Shown here: one piece after another, positions 21,300 to 28,764 of the stretch
Numbering within the stretch: position 1 is the first letter of the stretch
Layout of the letters: the number at the start of each line of letters is the position of its first letter
Origin: Gaiellasilicea sp035645095
GTDB lineage: Bacteria > Actinomycetota > Thermoleophilia > Gaiellales > Gaiellaceae
DNA length: 35,169 nucleotides
Assembly (NCBI GenBank): GCA_035645095.1
Contig: DASQNG010000009.1
Location: 1 to 35,169 of the forward strand
Direction of reading: 5' to 3'
Program-made: the position numbers and the translations under genes
The notes under the pieces: model-generated
Told to the model about the DNA's origin: nothing
The model's input: the letters and a program-made list of their open reading frames with translations, nothing else
Database searches by the model: none

Positions 21300-21329
21300 C
21301 TTGACAAGCAAGCGCTCAGGTTTTATTCT
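21300..21329 (+). promoter_or_regulatory. hsp20 promoter with overlapping HAIR-like (HspR) operator
   Basis: TTGACA (21301-21306), a 17-nt spacer and TATTCT (21324-21329) make the best sigma-70 promoter in the window. CTTGACA-N7-GCTCAGG (21300-21320) overlaps the -35 and matches the HspR-binding HAIR consensus CTTGAGT-N7-ACTCAAG at 5 of 7 positions in each arm with the exact spacing. Confidence 0.6.
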
Positions 21330-21370
21330 TCCCGCGCAAGCAAGGAGTCCCGACCGAAGGAGGAACGACT

Positions 21371-21844
21371 GTGGCAACTCTGGTTCGTTGGGAGCCGTTC
21401 CGCGAGCTGGCGACGCTGCAGACGGAGATGAGCCGTCTGATGAACGGCCTCTCCGAGGGCAACGGCCGCACGACGCAGAGCTGGATCCCACCGGTAGACG
21501 TCTGGGAGACGAAGGACGAACTCGTCTACGCGTTCGACCTGCCGGGCATCCCGGAGGACGCGATCAGCGTCGAACTGCACGACGACACGCTCACCGTCTC
21601 GGGTGAGCGGGCGACCTCGAAGGAGCGCTCGGACGACGGCTTCTACCGCTTCGAGCGCCGCTACGGCAGCTTCAGCCGGACGCTCGGCGTCCCGCAGGGC
21701 GTGACGGAGGAGTCGGTGAAGGCCGACTACCGGGACGGCGTGCTCGAGGTCCGGGTCGCGAAGCCCGAGCTCCAGAAGCCGCGCCGGATCCCGCTCGGCG
21801 GCCGGAAGAACGAGGCGATCGAGGGGACGGCGACGGAGGCGTAG
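21371..21844 (+). CDS. hsp20: Small heat-shock protein Hsp20 (alpha-crystallin family)
   Basis: The GTG at 21371 follows an AGGAGGAACG ribosome-binding site. The 157-aa chaperone has an N-terminal arm (RWEPFRELATLQTEMSRLMN), the alpha-crystallin domain (PPVDVWETKDELVYAFDLPG to GVLEVRVAKPE, about 38-135) with the SFSRTLGVPQGV region, and a C-terminal I-x-[IV/L] motif (RRIPLGG). It binds unfolding proteins as an oligomer. A strong promoter with a HAIR-like operator precedes it and a long perfect hairpin follows, so it is monocistronic and probably under HspR control. Confidence 0.95.
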   Translation: MATLVRWEPFRELATLQTEMSRLMNGLSEGNGRTTQSWIPPVDVWETKDELVYAFDLPGIPEDAISVELHDDTLTVSGERATSKERSDDGFYRFERRYGSFSRTLGVPQGVTEESVKADYRDGVLEVRVAKPELQKPRRIPLGGRKNEAIEGTATEA

Positions 21845-21867
21845 CGGACGCCCGCACCGTCGTTTCA

Positions 21868-21892
21868 GGGGGCCGGCGCTACGCCGGCCCCC
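21868..21892 (+). terminator. Strong hairpin terminator after hsp20
   Basis: GGGGGCCGGCG and CGCCGGCCCCC form a perfect 11-bp stem around a 3-nt CTA loop, 23 nt after the hsp20 stop and before the promoter of the ferritin-like gene. The sequence TCGTCGTTT follows, giving a short T-rich end. Confidence 0.8.
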
Positions 21893-21926
21893 TCGTCGTT
21901 TGGTGCCGCGCCGTAGACTCGCGCGC

Positions 21927-22454
21927 ATGGCCCGCTTCGCCAACGCGCTGAACGAGCAGGTCGGGCAGGAGTTCGCGGCCTCGCAGCAGTACGTGGCGAT
22001 CGCCGTCCACTACGACGCGCTGACGCTGCCGCGGCTCGCCGCGCACTTCTACCGACAGGCGGTGGAGGAGCGGAACCACGCGATGATGCTCGTCCAGTAC
22101 CTCCTCGACGCCGACGAGGATGTGGTCGTCCCTGGCGTGGACGCACCGACGGCGGCTTTCGCCGACCTCGCGGCGCCGGTGCGCCTCGCGCTCGAACAGG
22201 AGCGGCGCGTGACGGAGCAGATCGCGGCGCTCGTCCGGGTCGCGCGTGAGGAATCCGATCTCGTCGGTGAGCAGTTCCTGCACTGGTTCCTCCAGGAGCA
22301 GCGGGAGGAGGTGGCGTCGATGTCGGCGCTGCTCGCGATCGTCGAGCGCGCGGCGGACAACGTGCTGCTCGTCGAGGAGTACCTCGCCCGAGAAAGCGGC
22401 GGCGCGTCGCCGCTCGAGTCCGGGGCGCCGCCGGCCGCCGGTGGGACGCTCTAG
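21927..22454 (+). CDS. Ferritin-like iron-storage protein
   Basis: The 175-aa protein is a four-helix bundle with ferroxidase-type residues: QVGQEFAASQQYVAIAVHYD in helix A, EERNHAMMLVQYLLD (ExxH) in helix B, E and ESDLVGEQFLHWFLQEQREE in helices C and D. That matches bacterial ferritin (Ftn/BfrB type, about 170-180 aa), which oxidises and stores iron. A TAGACT box lies 7 nt before the ATG, with no ribosome-binding site, so it is probably leaderless. Its stop shares a CTAG with the convergent peptidase gene. Confidence 0.88.
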   Translation: MARFANALNEQVGQEFAASQQYVAIAVHYDALTLPRLAAHFYRQAVEERNHAMMLVQYLLDADEDVVVPGVDAPTAAFADLAAPVRLALEQERRVTEQIAALVRVAREESDLVGEQFLHWFLQEQREEVASMSALLAIVERAADNVLLVEEYLARESGGASPLESGAPPAAGGTL

Positions 22455-23950
22455 GCCGACGCCGGGAGCGCGGCGCGGATCGCGTCCGCGACCGACTCCA
22501 GCTCGACCGCCGACCCTGTCACGTCCCGCAGCAGCTCGTCGGCCGTCGGCCTCTGACCGAGCGACCACAGCTCGCGCAAGAGTGAGCCGGCTTCGCGCCG
22601 GCGGAACCAGTCGCTGCCGAACTCCTCGCGCAGGAACGCCGAGAGCTGCGCCTCGAACGCCCACGAGCGGAGGTACGAGGTCACGTAGTAGCCGTTGTCG
22701 ATGTCGGCGAGGTAGTCGGTGTCGCTCGGCTCCACCTTCAGCGCGTCCGAGAGGAGCTCGACGTACCGCGCTCGCATCGTCGTCGGGGCGGCAGCGGCGT
22801 GGAACTCGATCTCGTAGAGCAGCTTCGCCGAATAGCGACGCACGAAGAAGAGCAGGTTGACGGCGTTCTCCTCCGCGAACTCCTGCGGCCGGCCGAAGTC
22901 GAGCATGCGCGTGAGCCACGCGCGGTCGCCCGTCAGGTGCTCGAGCAGCATCGCCCAGCCCTCGGTGACCGCATTGTCACCGAGCCGCTTCTCCTCGACG
23001 AGCAGGTCCGGCGAGGTGAAGGCGAAGTGCTCGGTGTGTCCGGCCTCGTGGAAGAGCGCGCGCCAGTCGTCGGGCCCGCCCATCGGCTGGATCACGAGCA
23101 TCACCTTGCCCGGCACCTCGATCGGGGCGCAGAAGGCGCGCGGCGACTTGGTCGGCCGCTCCTCCACGTCGAGGTGGACGTTCCCCTGGGAGTCGAGGTC
23201 GATGCCGAGGTCGCCGAGCGTGGCGCGGAGCGCGGGCACCATCCGGTCGGCCGGGAAGCTCGCGTCCCAGCTCGTGCCGCGGAAGAAGCGGCGCACATCG
23301 TGCCGCTCGGCCTCCGCGAGCGACACGCCCACCTGCCGCCTGAGAGCGCGGTCCATCGACTCCTCGTAGAGCCGCTCTGTGCTGTCGAGGAAGCCGCGGC
23401 ACTGGGCGGCGAGCCCCTCGAGGTCGTAGCCGAAGCGGTCGCGGTAGAGCTCGAAGTACGTGTCGGAGCCGAGCTCCCGCACGGCGCGTTTCGTCGTCGC
23501 GACAGCGTCGGCGTACACCGGGTTCAGGTGCTGCTCCGTGAGTTCGTTCCGGGCGCGCTCGAGCTCGCGGCGCGTGCTCCGGTCGGCCGTGTTCGCGATC
23601 GTGGGCGGCAGCATCCGGTAGCCGACGGTGCCGCCCTCGTGCGGCGTCTCCAGCGATGCCTCCAGCTCCGCCACGCGCTCCTCGTGCTCGCGTGTGAGCT
23701 CCCCGAGGTAGCCCTCGCAGCCGAAGCGGAAGAGCTCGAGGTTGCGGCGGCCGGCGACGGCGGCGCCAAGCCGCTGCACCGCCTCGAGGTCGGTGAGCTC
23801 GGCGTGCCGCTGGTAGATCGGGCGGAGGTCGAACTCCGGCTTCAGCCCCGCGTAGTGGAGGTAGTACTCCTCGTCGAGCTCCGCGATGAACCGGTCCGCC
23901 CCGGCGCGGTAGCCGTCGAGCTCACGGTCGTCGAACGGCGTCGCAGGCAC
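22451..23950 (-). CDS. M3-like zinc metallopeptidase (gluzincin), about 500 aa
   Basis: The 499-aa protein is largely helical with a C-terminal catalytic part. It carries HEAGH (His301, Glu302, His305) in PDDWRALFHEAGHTEHFAFT and a downstream NAVTEGWAMLLEH with the likely third zinc ligand Glu330, an arrangement as in M3/M32-type peptidases. It is shorter than oligopeptidase F (about 600 aa) and belongs to a less studied branch. No signal peptide; cytoplasmic. The GTG at 23950 is preceded by TATCCT and 6 nt, sharing a divergent promoter with yjbQ. Confidence 0.75.
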   Translation of the reverse strand: MPATPFDDRELDGYRAGADRFIAELDEEYYLHYAGLKPEFDLRPIYQRHAELTDLEAVQRLGAAVAGRRNLELFRFGCEGYLGELTREHEERVAELEASLETPHEGGTVGYRMLPPTIANTADRSTRRELERARNELTEQHLNPVYADAVATTKRAVRELGSDTYFELYRDRFGYDLEGLAAQCRGFLDSTERLYEESMDRALRRQVGVSLAEAERHDVRRFFRGTSWDASFPADRMVPALRATLGDLGIDLDSQGNVHLDVEERPTKSPRAFCAPIEVPGKVMLVIQPMGGPDDWRALFHEAGHTEHFAFTSPDLLVEEKRLGDNAVTEGWAMLLEHLTGDRAWLTRMLDFGRPQEFAEENAVNLLFFVRRYSAKLLYEIEFHAAAAPTTMRARYVELLSDALKVEPSDTDYLADIDNGYYVTSYLRSWAFEAQLSAFLREEFGSDWFRRREAGSLLRELWSLGQRPTADELLRDVTGSAVELESVADAIRAALPASA

Positions 23951-23955
23951 CGGCC

Positions 23956-23962
23956 TAGGATA
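23956..23962. promoter_or_regulatory. Bidirectional -10 element of two divergent leaderless genes
   Basis: TAGGATA reads as TAGGAT on the plus strand, 6 nt before the yjbQ GTG (23968), and as TATCCT on the minus strand, 6 nt before the peptidase GTG (23950). The whole intergenic space is 17 bp. Both genes lack a Shine-Dalgarno sequence. Confidence 0.6.
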
Positions 23963-23967
23963 GAGAC

Positions 23968-24366
23968 GTGCGCGAGTTCACCGTCAAGACGGAGCGTCGC
24001 ACGCAGCTCGTCGACGTCACGCGCCAGGTGCAGGAGACGCTCGGGCCGCTTGACGACGCTGCCGCAGCGCTCGTGTACGTGCCCCACACGACCGCCGGCC
24101 TCACGATCAACGAGCACGCCGACCCGGCGGTCGCGCGCGACTTCGAGACGGCGCTCGAGCGGATCGTCTCCGAGGAGTGGACGTGGCAGCACGTGGAGGA
24201 GGGGGAGGAGAATGCGCCGACGCACATCCGTGCAGCGTTCATGGGCACCCAGGCGCTCGTCCCCGTCCGCGACGGGCGGCTCGCGCTCGGCACGTGGCAG
24301 GGCATCTTCCTCTGCGAGTTCGACGGCCCCCGTACGCGCTGCGTCTACGTCACCGCGCTGAGTTGA
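23968..24366 (+). CDS. yjbQ: YjbQ family protein (UPF0047)
   Basis: The 132-aa protein matches the YjbQ/UPF0047 family over its full length: REFTVKTERRTQLVDVTRQV, LVYVPHTTAGLTINEHADP (the conserved HTT/NE segment), ENAPTHIRAAFMGTQ and GRLALGTWQGIFLCEFDGPR with its GTWQ motif. The family is annotated as having weak secondary thiamine-phosphate-synthase activity, but the true role is open. The GTG at 23968 is leaderless-type (TAGGAT-N6). Its TGA overlaps the TTG of the ABC ATPase gene, so yjbQ leads the operon. Confidence 0.92.
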   Translation: MREFTVKTERRTQLVDVTRQVQETLGPLDDAAAALVYVPHTTAGLTINEHADPAVARDFETALERIVSEEWTWQHVEEGEENAPTHIRAAFMGTQALVPVRDGRLALGTWQGIFLCEFDGPRTRCVYVTALS

Positions 24367-25253
24367 TCGAGGTCGACCGGCTCACCAAGCGCTACGGCAG
24401 CGTCCTCGCCGTCGACGACCTCTCGTTCCGCGCCGAGCCCGGCCGTGTGACCGGCTTCCTCGGCCCGAACGGCGCCGGCAAGACGACCACGCTGCGCGCC
24501 CTCGTCGGCCTGCTGCACCAGACGAGCGGCTCCGCGACCGTCCTCGGCCGGCGCTACGAGGACCTCGAAGATCCCGTCCGCACCGTCGGCGCGATCCTGG
24601 AGGCGAACGCCTTCCATCCCGGGCGCACCGGCCGGAACCACCTCCGGACGCTCGCCCGGATGGCGCGGATCTCCGACGCGCGCGTGGACGAGGTGCTCGG
24701 CCTCGTCGACCTGGCCGAAGCCGCGCGGCGGCGGACGAAGGGCTACTCGCTCGGCATGAAGCAGCGGCTCTCACTCGCCGGCGCGCTCCTCGGTGACCCG
24801 CGCGTCTTGATCCTCGACGAGCCGGCGAACGGCCTCGACCCGCACGGCATCCGCTGGCTCCGCGACCTGCTGCGCGCGCTCGCGGCCGAGGGGCGGACGG
24901 TGCTCGTCTCGAGCCACGTGCTGACGGAGGTCGCGCAGCTCGCGGACGACGTCGTGATCATCGCGAAGGGCCGCTCGGTGACGCAGGCGCCGGTCCCCGA
25001 GGTGCTGGCACGCGCGAGCCGCGCCACGCTCGTCCGGACGCCGCAGCGCGAGGTGCTGCTCGCCGCGCTGCAGGGGGCGGGGCTGCAGGCGGAGCCGCAC
25101 GGCGACGACCGGCTCGCGGTGCAGGCGGAGACGGCGGTCGTCGGCGAGCTCGCGGCCGCGCGCGGCGTCGTCCTCCACGAGCTGACGAACGAGTCCGGCA
25201 CGCTCGAGGACGTCTTCCTCGAGCTCACCGAGGACGGGCGGACCCCGTCGTGA
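24363..25253 (+). CDS. ABC-2 type exporter, ATP-binding subunit
   Basis: The TTG at 24363 overlaps the yjbQ stop (TTGA). The 296-aa product has Walker A GPNGAGKTT (Lys40), Q-loop region, signature YSLGMKQRLSLAGALL, Walker B VLILDEPANGLD and switch His in SSHVL. A C-terminal domain of about 80 residues (after VIIAKGRSVTQAP) is typical of DrrA/CcmA-like ATPases and ends LEDVFLELTE. It energises the permease encoded immediately downstream. The cargo is unknown; this subfamily exports lipids, drugs or natural products. Confidence 0.93.
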   Translation: MIEVDRLTKRYGSVLAVDDLSFRAEPGRVTGFLGPNGAGKTTTLRALVGLLHQTSGSATVLGRRYEDLEDPVRTVGAILEANAFHPGRTGRNHLRTLARMARISDARVDEVLGLVDLAEAARRRTKGYSLGMKQRLSLAGALLGDPRVLILDEPANGLDPHGIRWLRDLLRALAAEGRTVLVSSHVLTEVAQLADDVVIIAKGRSVTQAPVPEVLARASRATLVRTPQREVLLAALQGAGLQAEPHGDDRLAVQAETAVVGELAAARGVVLHELTNESGTLEDVFLELTEDGRTPS

Positions 25254-25996
25254 CCTCCCTCGCCGCCGAGTTCCTCAAGCTCCGCACGACGCGCGTCCCC
25301 TGCGTGCTGCTGCTCGTCGTCGTGCTGCTGAGCGGAACGTTCGCCGCCGCCCTGGTCGGCTCGAACTCCCTCGGCGACGATCGTGCGCTCGAGCTGGCGC
25401 AGGCCGGTGCGTTCGTCGGGTTGCTCGCGACGGTGCTCGGCGTCCTGCTCGTGACGAACGAGTACCGGCACGGGACGATCACGACGACCTTCCTCGCCGA
25501 GCCGCGGCGCATCCGCGTCCTGGCCTCGAAGGTCGGGGCGTCGCTGCTCGCAGGAGCCGTCGTCGCGCTCGCGACCGCGCTCGTGATCGCGGCGGTCGCC
25601 CTGCCCTGGCTCGCTGCGCGCGACGAGGCGCTCGCGCTCGACCTGCAGGCAGCGGAGGCGGTCGGGCGTCTCGTCCTCGCGTTCGCGCTGGCGACGGCGC
25701 TGGGCGCTGCGGTCGGGGCGATCGTGCAGAGCCAGGTGGGGACGATCGTGATCGTCTTCGTGTGGTTCCTCGTCGTCGAGAACCTGATCGGCGTCCTCTC
25801 GGCCCTCCTCTTCGGCGAGCTGGGCGAGCCGGACCCGGTGTCGCGGTACCTGCCCGGCAGCGCCATTGGCGGCATCGTCGGCGGGCAGGGCGCGGAGTTC
25901 GTGCTGCGCTCCGGCCCGTCGATCCTGCTCACGCTCGGCTACGTCGCAGTGCTCGCGGCCGCCGGCGCCTTCTCGATGTCCCGCCGCGACCCGTAG
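25250..25996 (+). CDS. ABC-2 type exporter, permease subunit
   Basis: The GTG at 25250 overlaps the stop of the ATPase gene (GTGA). The 248-aa protein starts with the amphipathic elbow helix SLAAEFLKLRTTR and has about six membrane segments (residues about 17-37, 50-70, 98-120, 142-160, 165-190, 222-240). The segment TNEYRHGTITTTFLAEPRR is the conserved coupling loop of this permease family. It pairs with the ATPase at 24363-25253. Confidence 0.88.
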   Translation: MTSLAAEFLKLRTTRVPCVLLLVVVLLSGTFAAALVGSNSLGDDRALELAQAGAFVGLLATVLGVLLVTNEYRHGTITTTFLAEPRRIRVLASKVGASLLAGAVVALATALVIAAVALPWLAARDEALALDLQAAEAVGRLVLAFALATALGAAVGAIVQSQVGTIVIVFVWFLVVENLIGVLSALLFGELGEPDPVSRYLPGSAIGGIVGGQGAEFVLRSGPSILLTLGYVAVLAAAGAFSMSRRDP

Positions 25997-26018
25997 ATCC
26001 CGGCGGTACGCTCCGGCG

Positions 26019-27428
26019 ATGGCCGCGCCGGTTCGGAGGGACGACGAGCTCGAGCTGACGATCGACTCGCTCGCCTACGGCGGCAACGGCGTGGCGCGGC
26101 TGAACGGCTTCGTCGTCTTCGTGCGCCGCGGCCTGCCCGGCGACACGGTGCGCGCGCGGGTGACGAAGGTGAAGCGCGGCTTTGCGGAGGCGCTCGCCAC
26201 CGAGGTGCTGCAGCCGTCGGCGCAGCGCGTGGAGGCGCCGTGCGCTCACTACCCCGCCTGCGGCGGCTGCCGCTTCCAGGATCTCGACTACGCCGTCCAG
26301 GCGGCGGCGAAGGAGGCGCAGGTCGGGGATGCGCTGCGTCGGATCGGCGGCTTCGCAGACGCGCCGCTCGAGCCGATCGTTTCGGCTGCGTCACCGTTCT
26401 TCTACCGCAACAAGATGGAGTACTCCTTCACGCAGACGCCGTCCGGCCCGGCCCTCGGCTTCCACAAGGCGGGGCGCTGGGACGAGGTGCTCGAGGTCGA
26501 GCGGTGCTGGCTGACGACCGACCTCGGCAACGCGATCCGGAACGCCGTGCGCGACTGGGCGCGCGAGGAGGGCCTCGAGGCCTACGACCAGGAGGAGCGG
26601 ACGGGCTACCTGCGCCACCTCGTCGTCCGCGAGGGTCGCAACACGGGCCAGGCGCTCGTGCTGCTCGTGACCGCGCAGGGGGAGAAGTTCGAGACGGGTT
26701 ACCTCGTCGAGGTGCTCCGGCGCTTCCCCGAGGTGCGGTCGATCCACTGGGCGGTGAACGAGCAGCCGTCGGAGGTGACGAACCTCCCGACGCGGCTCCT
26801 GTGGGGCGAGGAGGCGATCGAGGAGGAGCTGCTCGGCCTTCGCTTCCGCCTGCGCCCGAACGCCTTCCTGCAGACGAACACCGCGATGGCGGAGCGGCTC
26901 TACGAGCTCGCGCTCGAGTACGCCGGCCTCACCGGGACGGAGACCGTCTACGACCTCTACTGCGGCACGGGCACGATCGGCCTCGCGCTCGCGCGGAACG
27001 CGCTCAGTGTGTGGGGGGTCGAGATCTCCGAGGAGGCGGTCGCCTGCGCGCTCGAGAACGCCGACCTGAACGGGATCGGCAACGCCGCCTTCTTCGCGGG
27101 GAACGTCGGGCAGTCGATCGAGGATCTCGCCGCGCGGGCGGGCTCCCCGGACGTGGTGGTGGTCGACCCGCCGCGCGCCGGCCTCGCCGGCAAGGCGTTG
27201 CGGCGGACCGGGCGGCTCGCCGCGCAGCGGATCGTCTACGTCTCCTGCAACCCGACCACGCTCGCATCCGACCTGAAGGTGCTGCGCGACGAGTACGGCT
27301 ACGAGCTCCGCCGCGCCCGGCCCGTGGACATGTTCCCGCACACGCCGCACATCGAGACCGTCGCGCTGCTCGAGCGGCGGGCGGGCGACGAGCCGGACGA
27401 GGACGACTCAGTGGCCCAGAGCCACTAG
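26019..27428 (+). CDS. rlmD: 23S rRNA (uracil-C5)-methyltransferase, RlmD/RumA family
   Basis: The 469-aa enzyme transfers a methyl group from SAM to C5 of a uridine in RNA. It has an N-terminal TRAM domain (ELTIDSLAYGGNGVARLNGF), an Fe-S site with Cys75, Cys81, Cys84 and Cys163 (CAHYPACGGC; RCWL), the SAM domain with VYDLYCGTGTIGLALA, VVVDPPRAGL, and the nucleophile Cys410 in IVYVSCNPTTLASDL, plus the final VDMFPHTPHIETVALLER. The Cys pattern follows E. coli RumA (74/80/83/162) almost exactly. A TACGCT box 6 nt before the ATG at 26019 fixes the start. Whether it modifies U1939 or another uridine is not readable. It ends convergently in a shared CTAG. Confidence 0.92.
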   Translation: MAAPVRRDDELELTIDSLAYGGNGVARLNGFVVFVRRGLPGDTVRARVTKVKRGFAEALATEVLQPSAQRVEAPCAHYPACGGCRFQDLDYAVQAAAKEAQVGDALRRIGGFADAPLEPIVSAASPFFYRNKMEYSFTQTPSGPALGFHKAGRWDEVLEVERCWLTTDLGNAIRNAVRDWAREEGLEAYDQEERTGYLRHLVVREGRNTGQALVLLVTAQGEKFETGYLVEVLRRFPEVRSIHWAVNEQPSEVTNLPTRLLWGEEAIEEELLGLRFRLRPNAFLQTNTAMAERLYELALEYAGLTGTETVYDLYCGTGTIGLALARNALSVWGVEISEEAVACALENADLNGIGNAAFFAGNVGQSIEDLAARAGSPDVVVVDPPRAGLAGKALRRTGRLAAQRIVYVSCNPTTLASDLKVLRDEYGYELRRARPVDMFPHTPHIETVALLERRAGDEPDEDDSVAQSH

Positions 27429-28159
27429 TCCTCCGCCTCCACGTCGCCGCGGGAACGGCGGCGGGCCTCGCGCAGGTCGCGGACGAGGAGATCCGCGTTC
27501 GGGAGCAGGAAGCCGACGCAGATCGCCGGGAGCGCAGGGAGGCCGGCGACGTCGGTGTAGGCGGTGACGACGAGCGTCCCGGCGAGCAGAGCCGTCATCG
27601 CGAGCCACGTCGCCCGGACGCGCAGGCCGAACCGGTCGGCCGCGCCGAGGAAGAGGGCGAAGAAGAGGATGTCCGGCGGGCCGAGGTACGCCGCGTTCTC
27701 CTCGCCGGGCACCCGGAACGCGATCGCGAGGCCCTCGAAGACCCCCGGCTGCTGCTCCACGACGTACTCGGTCGGGCCGCGCCAGACGGAGATCGCATCG
27801 ACCCACGGGATGATCACCGCCACGAGCACCGCCCAGGAGACCGCCTCGAAGATCGAGAGGAACCAGAAGCCGATGAGGACGAGGGCGAATAGCTTCGCGA
27901 GGTTGAAGAGGACGTCGAGCTCGGCCGCACGCAGGACGACCGCGAGCACCACGAGCGCGAGCGCGACGCCGAGCAGGCCGCGGCGCTCCCTGAGCGGCAA
28001 CATGAGCCACACGACGAGCAACGTCGCCGGGATCACGACGACCGCGAGAAGGGCCACGTCGGCGTCGTAGCCGACGTCCGGCAAGAGCCCCGCTGCCGCC
28101 GTGTAGAGAGCGAGCGCCCCCGTCAGCGCGGCGAGGGCGAGCGCCGCCGACCGGCTCAA
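27425..28159 (-). CDS. Polytopic membrane protein of unknown function
   Basis: The TTG at 28159 overlaps the TGA of the UDG-like gene (TTGA). The 244-aa product starts MSRSAALALAALTGALALYT and has about seven hydrophobic segments, with a hydrophilic insertion around residues 125-150 (WRGPTEYVVEQQPGVFEGLA). The C-terminus (NADLLVRDLREARRRSRGD) is charged and cytoplasmic by the positive-inside rule. No transporter motif is recognised. It is the last gene of the operon beginning with the glycosyltransferase-PHP fusion. Confidence 0.75.
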   Translation of the reverse strand: MSRSAALALAALTGALALYTAAAGLLPDVGYDADVALLAVVVIPATLLVVWLMLPLRERRGLLGVALALVVLAVVLRAAELDVLFNLAKLFALVLIGFWFLSIFEAVSWAVLVAVIIPWVDAISVWRGPTEYVVEQQPGVFEGLAIAFRVPGEENAAYLGPPDILFFALFLGAADRFGLRVRATWLAMTALLAGTLVVTAYTDVAGLPALPAICVGFLLPNADLLVRDLREARRRSRGDVEAED

Positions 28160-28743
28160 TAGGGCGGCAGCTCGGCCCACCACGGCCCGAGCGCCTTGAA
28201 GCGGTTCCAGAAGGCCGTCTTCGCGGGCGCCTCGTCGAGCGCGGCGTCGATGTCCGGCACGACGAGCGCCTCCACCGTCGCGGTGAAGCGCTGCAGCCCC
28301 TCCGCCGCGCGGTCGAGCCGGTCGGAGAGCGGGAACTCGAGCGCGTTCACGAAGTCGACCGCGGGCTCGCCCATCGCGACGAGCAGCTTCGGCTGGACGA
28401 TGTGCAGCTCGCGGACGAGCCACGGCCGCGCCTCCTCGGGATCCTGTCCAACGAACTTGAGGCAGTTCGTGCCGTAGACGCCCATCGGGTCGACGCGGAG
28501 CCGCTGGAGCGACTTCAGGAGCGCCTGCCCGGCGCGGCCGTAGAACGCCACGCCCTCCTGCACCTCCGAGGGACGGGGCTCGTACTTCAGCAGGAAGACG
28601 TCGGCGAGCGGGTGCCCCGAGCCGAGCACCGGCACGTGCGCGGCGTCGCCGGACCGGCGGATCTCGTCGCCGAGCTCGTTGATCTCGGAGATCGCCTTGC
28701 GGAGGTAGCGCTCGTAGATCTCATCGGTGGGAAGGGCACTCAC
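28156..28743 (-). CDS. Uracil-DNA glycosylase-fold protein with degenerate active-site motif
   Basis: The 195-aa protein follows the UDG family 4/5 layout: VPVLGSGHPLADVFLLKYEP, FYGRAGQALLKSLQRLRVDP, VYGTNCLKFVGQDPEEARPW (the TN.x.K region) and ELHIVQPKLLVAMGEPAVDF. Where catalytic members have GExPGxxED...PFVGxAG, it reads KYEPRPSEVQEGVAFYGRAG. It lacks the N-terminal C-x2-C and the HPS/T motif. The fold is probably kept and the chemistry altered or lost. It lies 21 nt after the glycosyltransferase-PHP gene and is coupled to the membrane protein gene. A second UDG member, udgX, is 20 kb away. Confidence 0.7.
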   Translation of the reverse strand: MSALPTDEIYERYLRKAISEINELGDEIRRSGDAAHVPVLGSGHPLADVFLLKYEPRPSEVQEGVAFYGRAGQALLKSLQRLRVDPMGVYGTNCLKFVGQDPEEARPWLVRELHIVQPKLLVAMGEPAVDFVNALEFPLSDRLDRAAEGLQRFTATVEALVVPDIDAALDEAPAKTAFWNRFKALGPWWAELPPY

Positions 28744-28764
28744 GGGACCACCAGAGGTTCTGGA

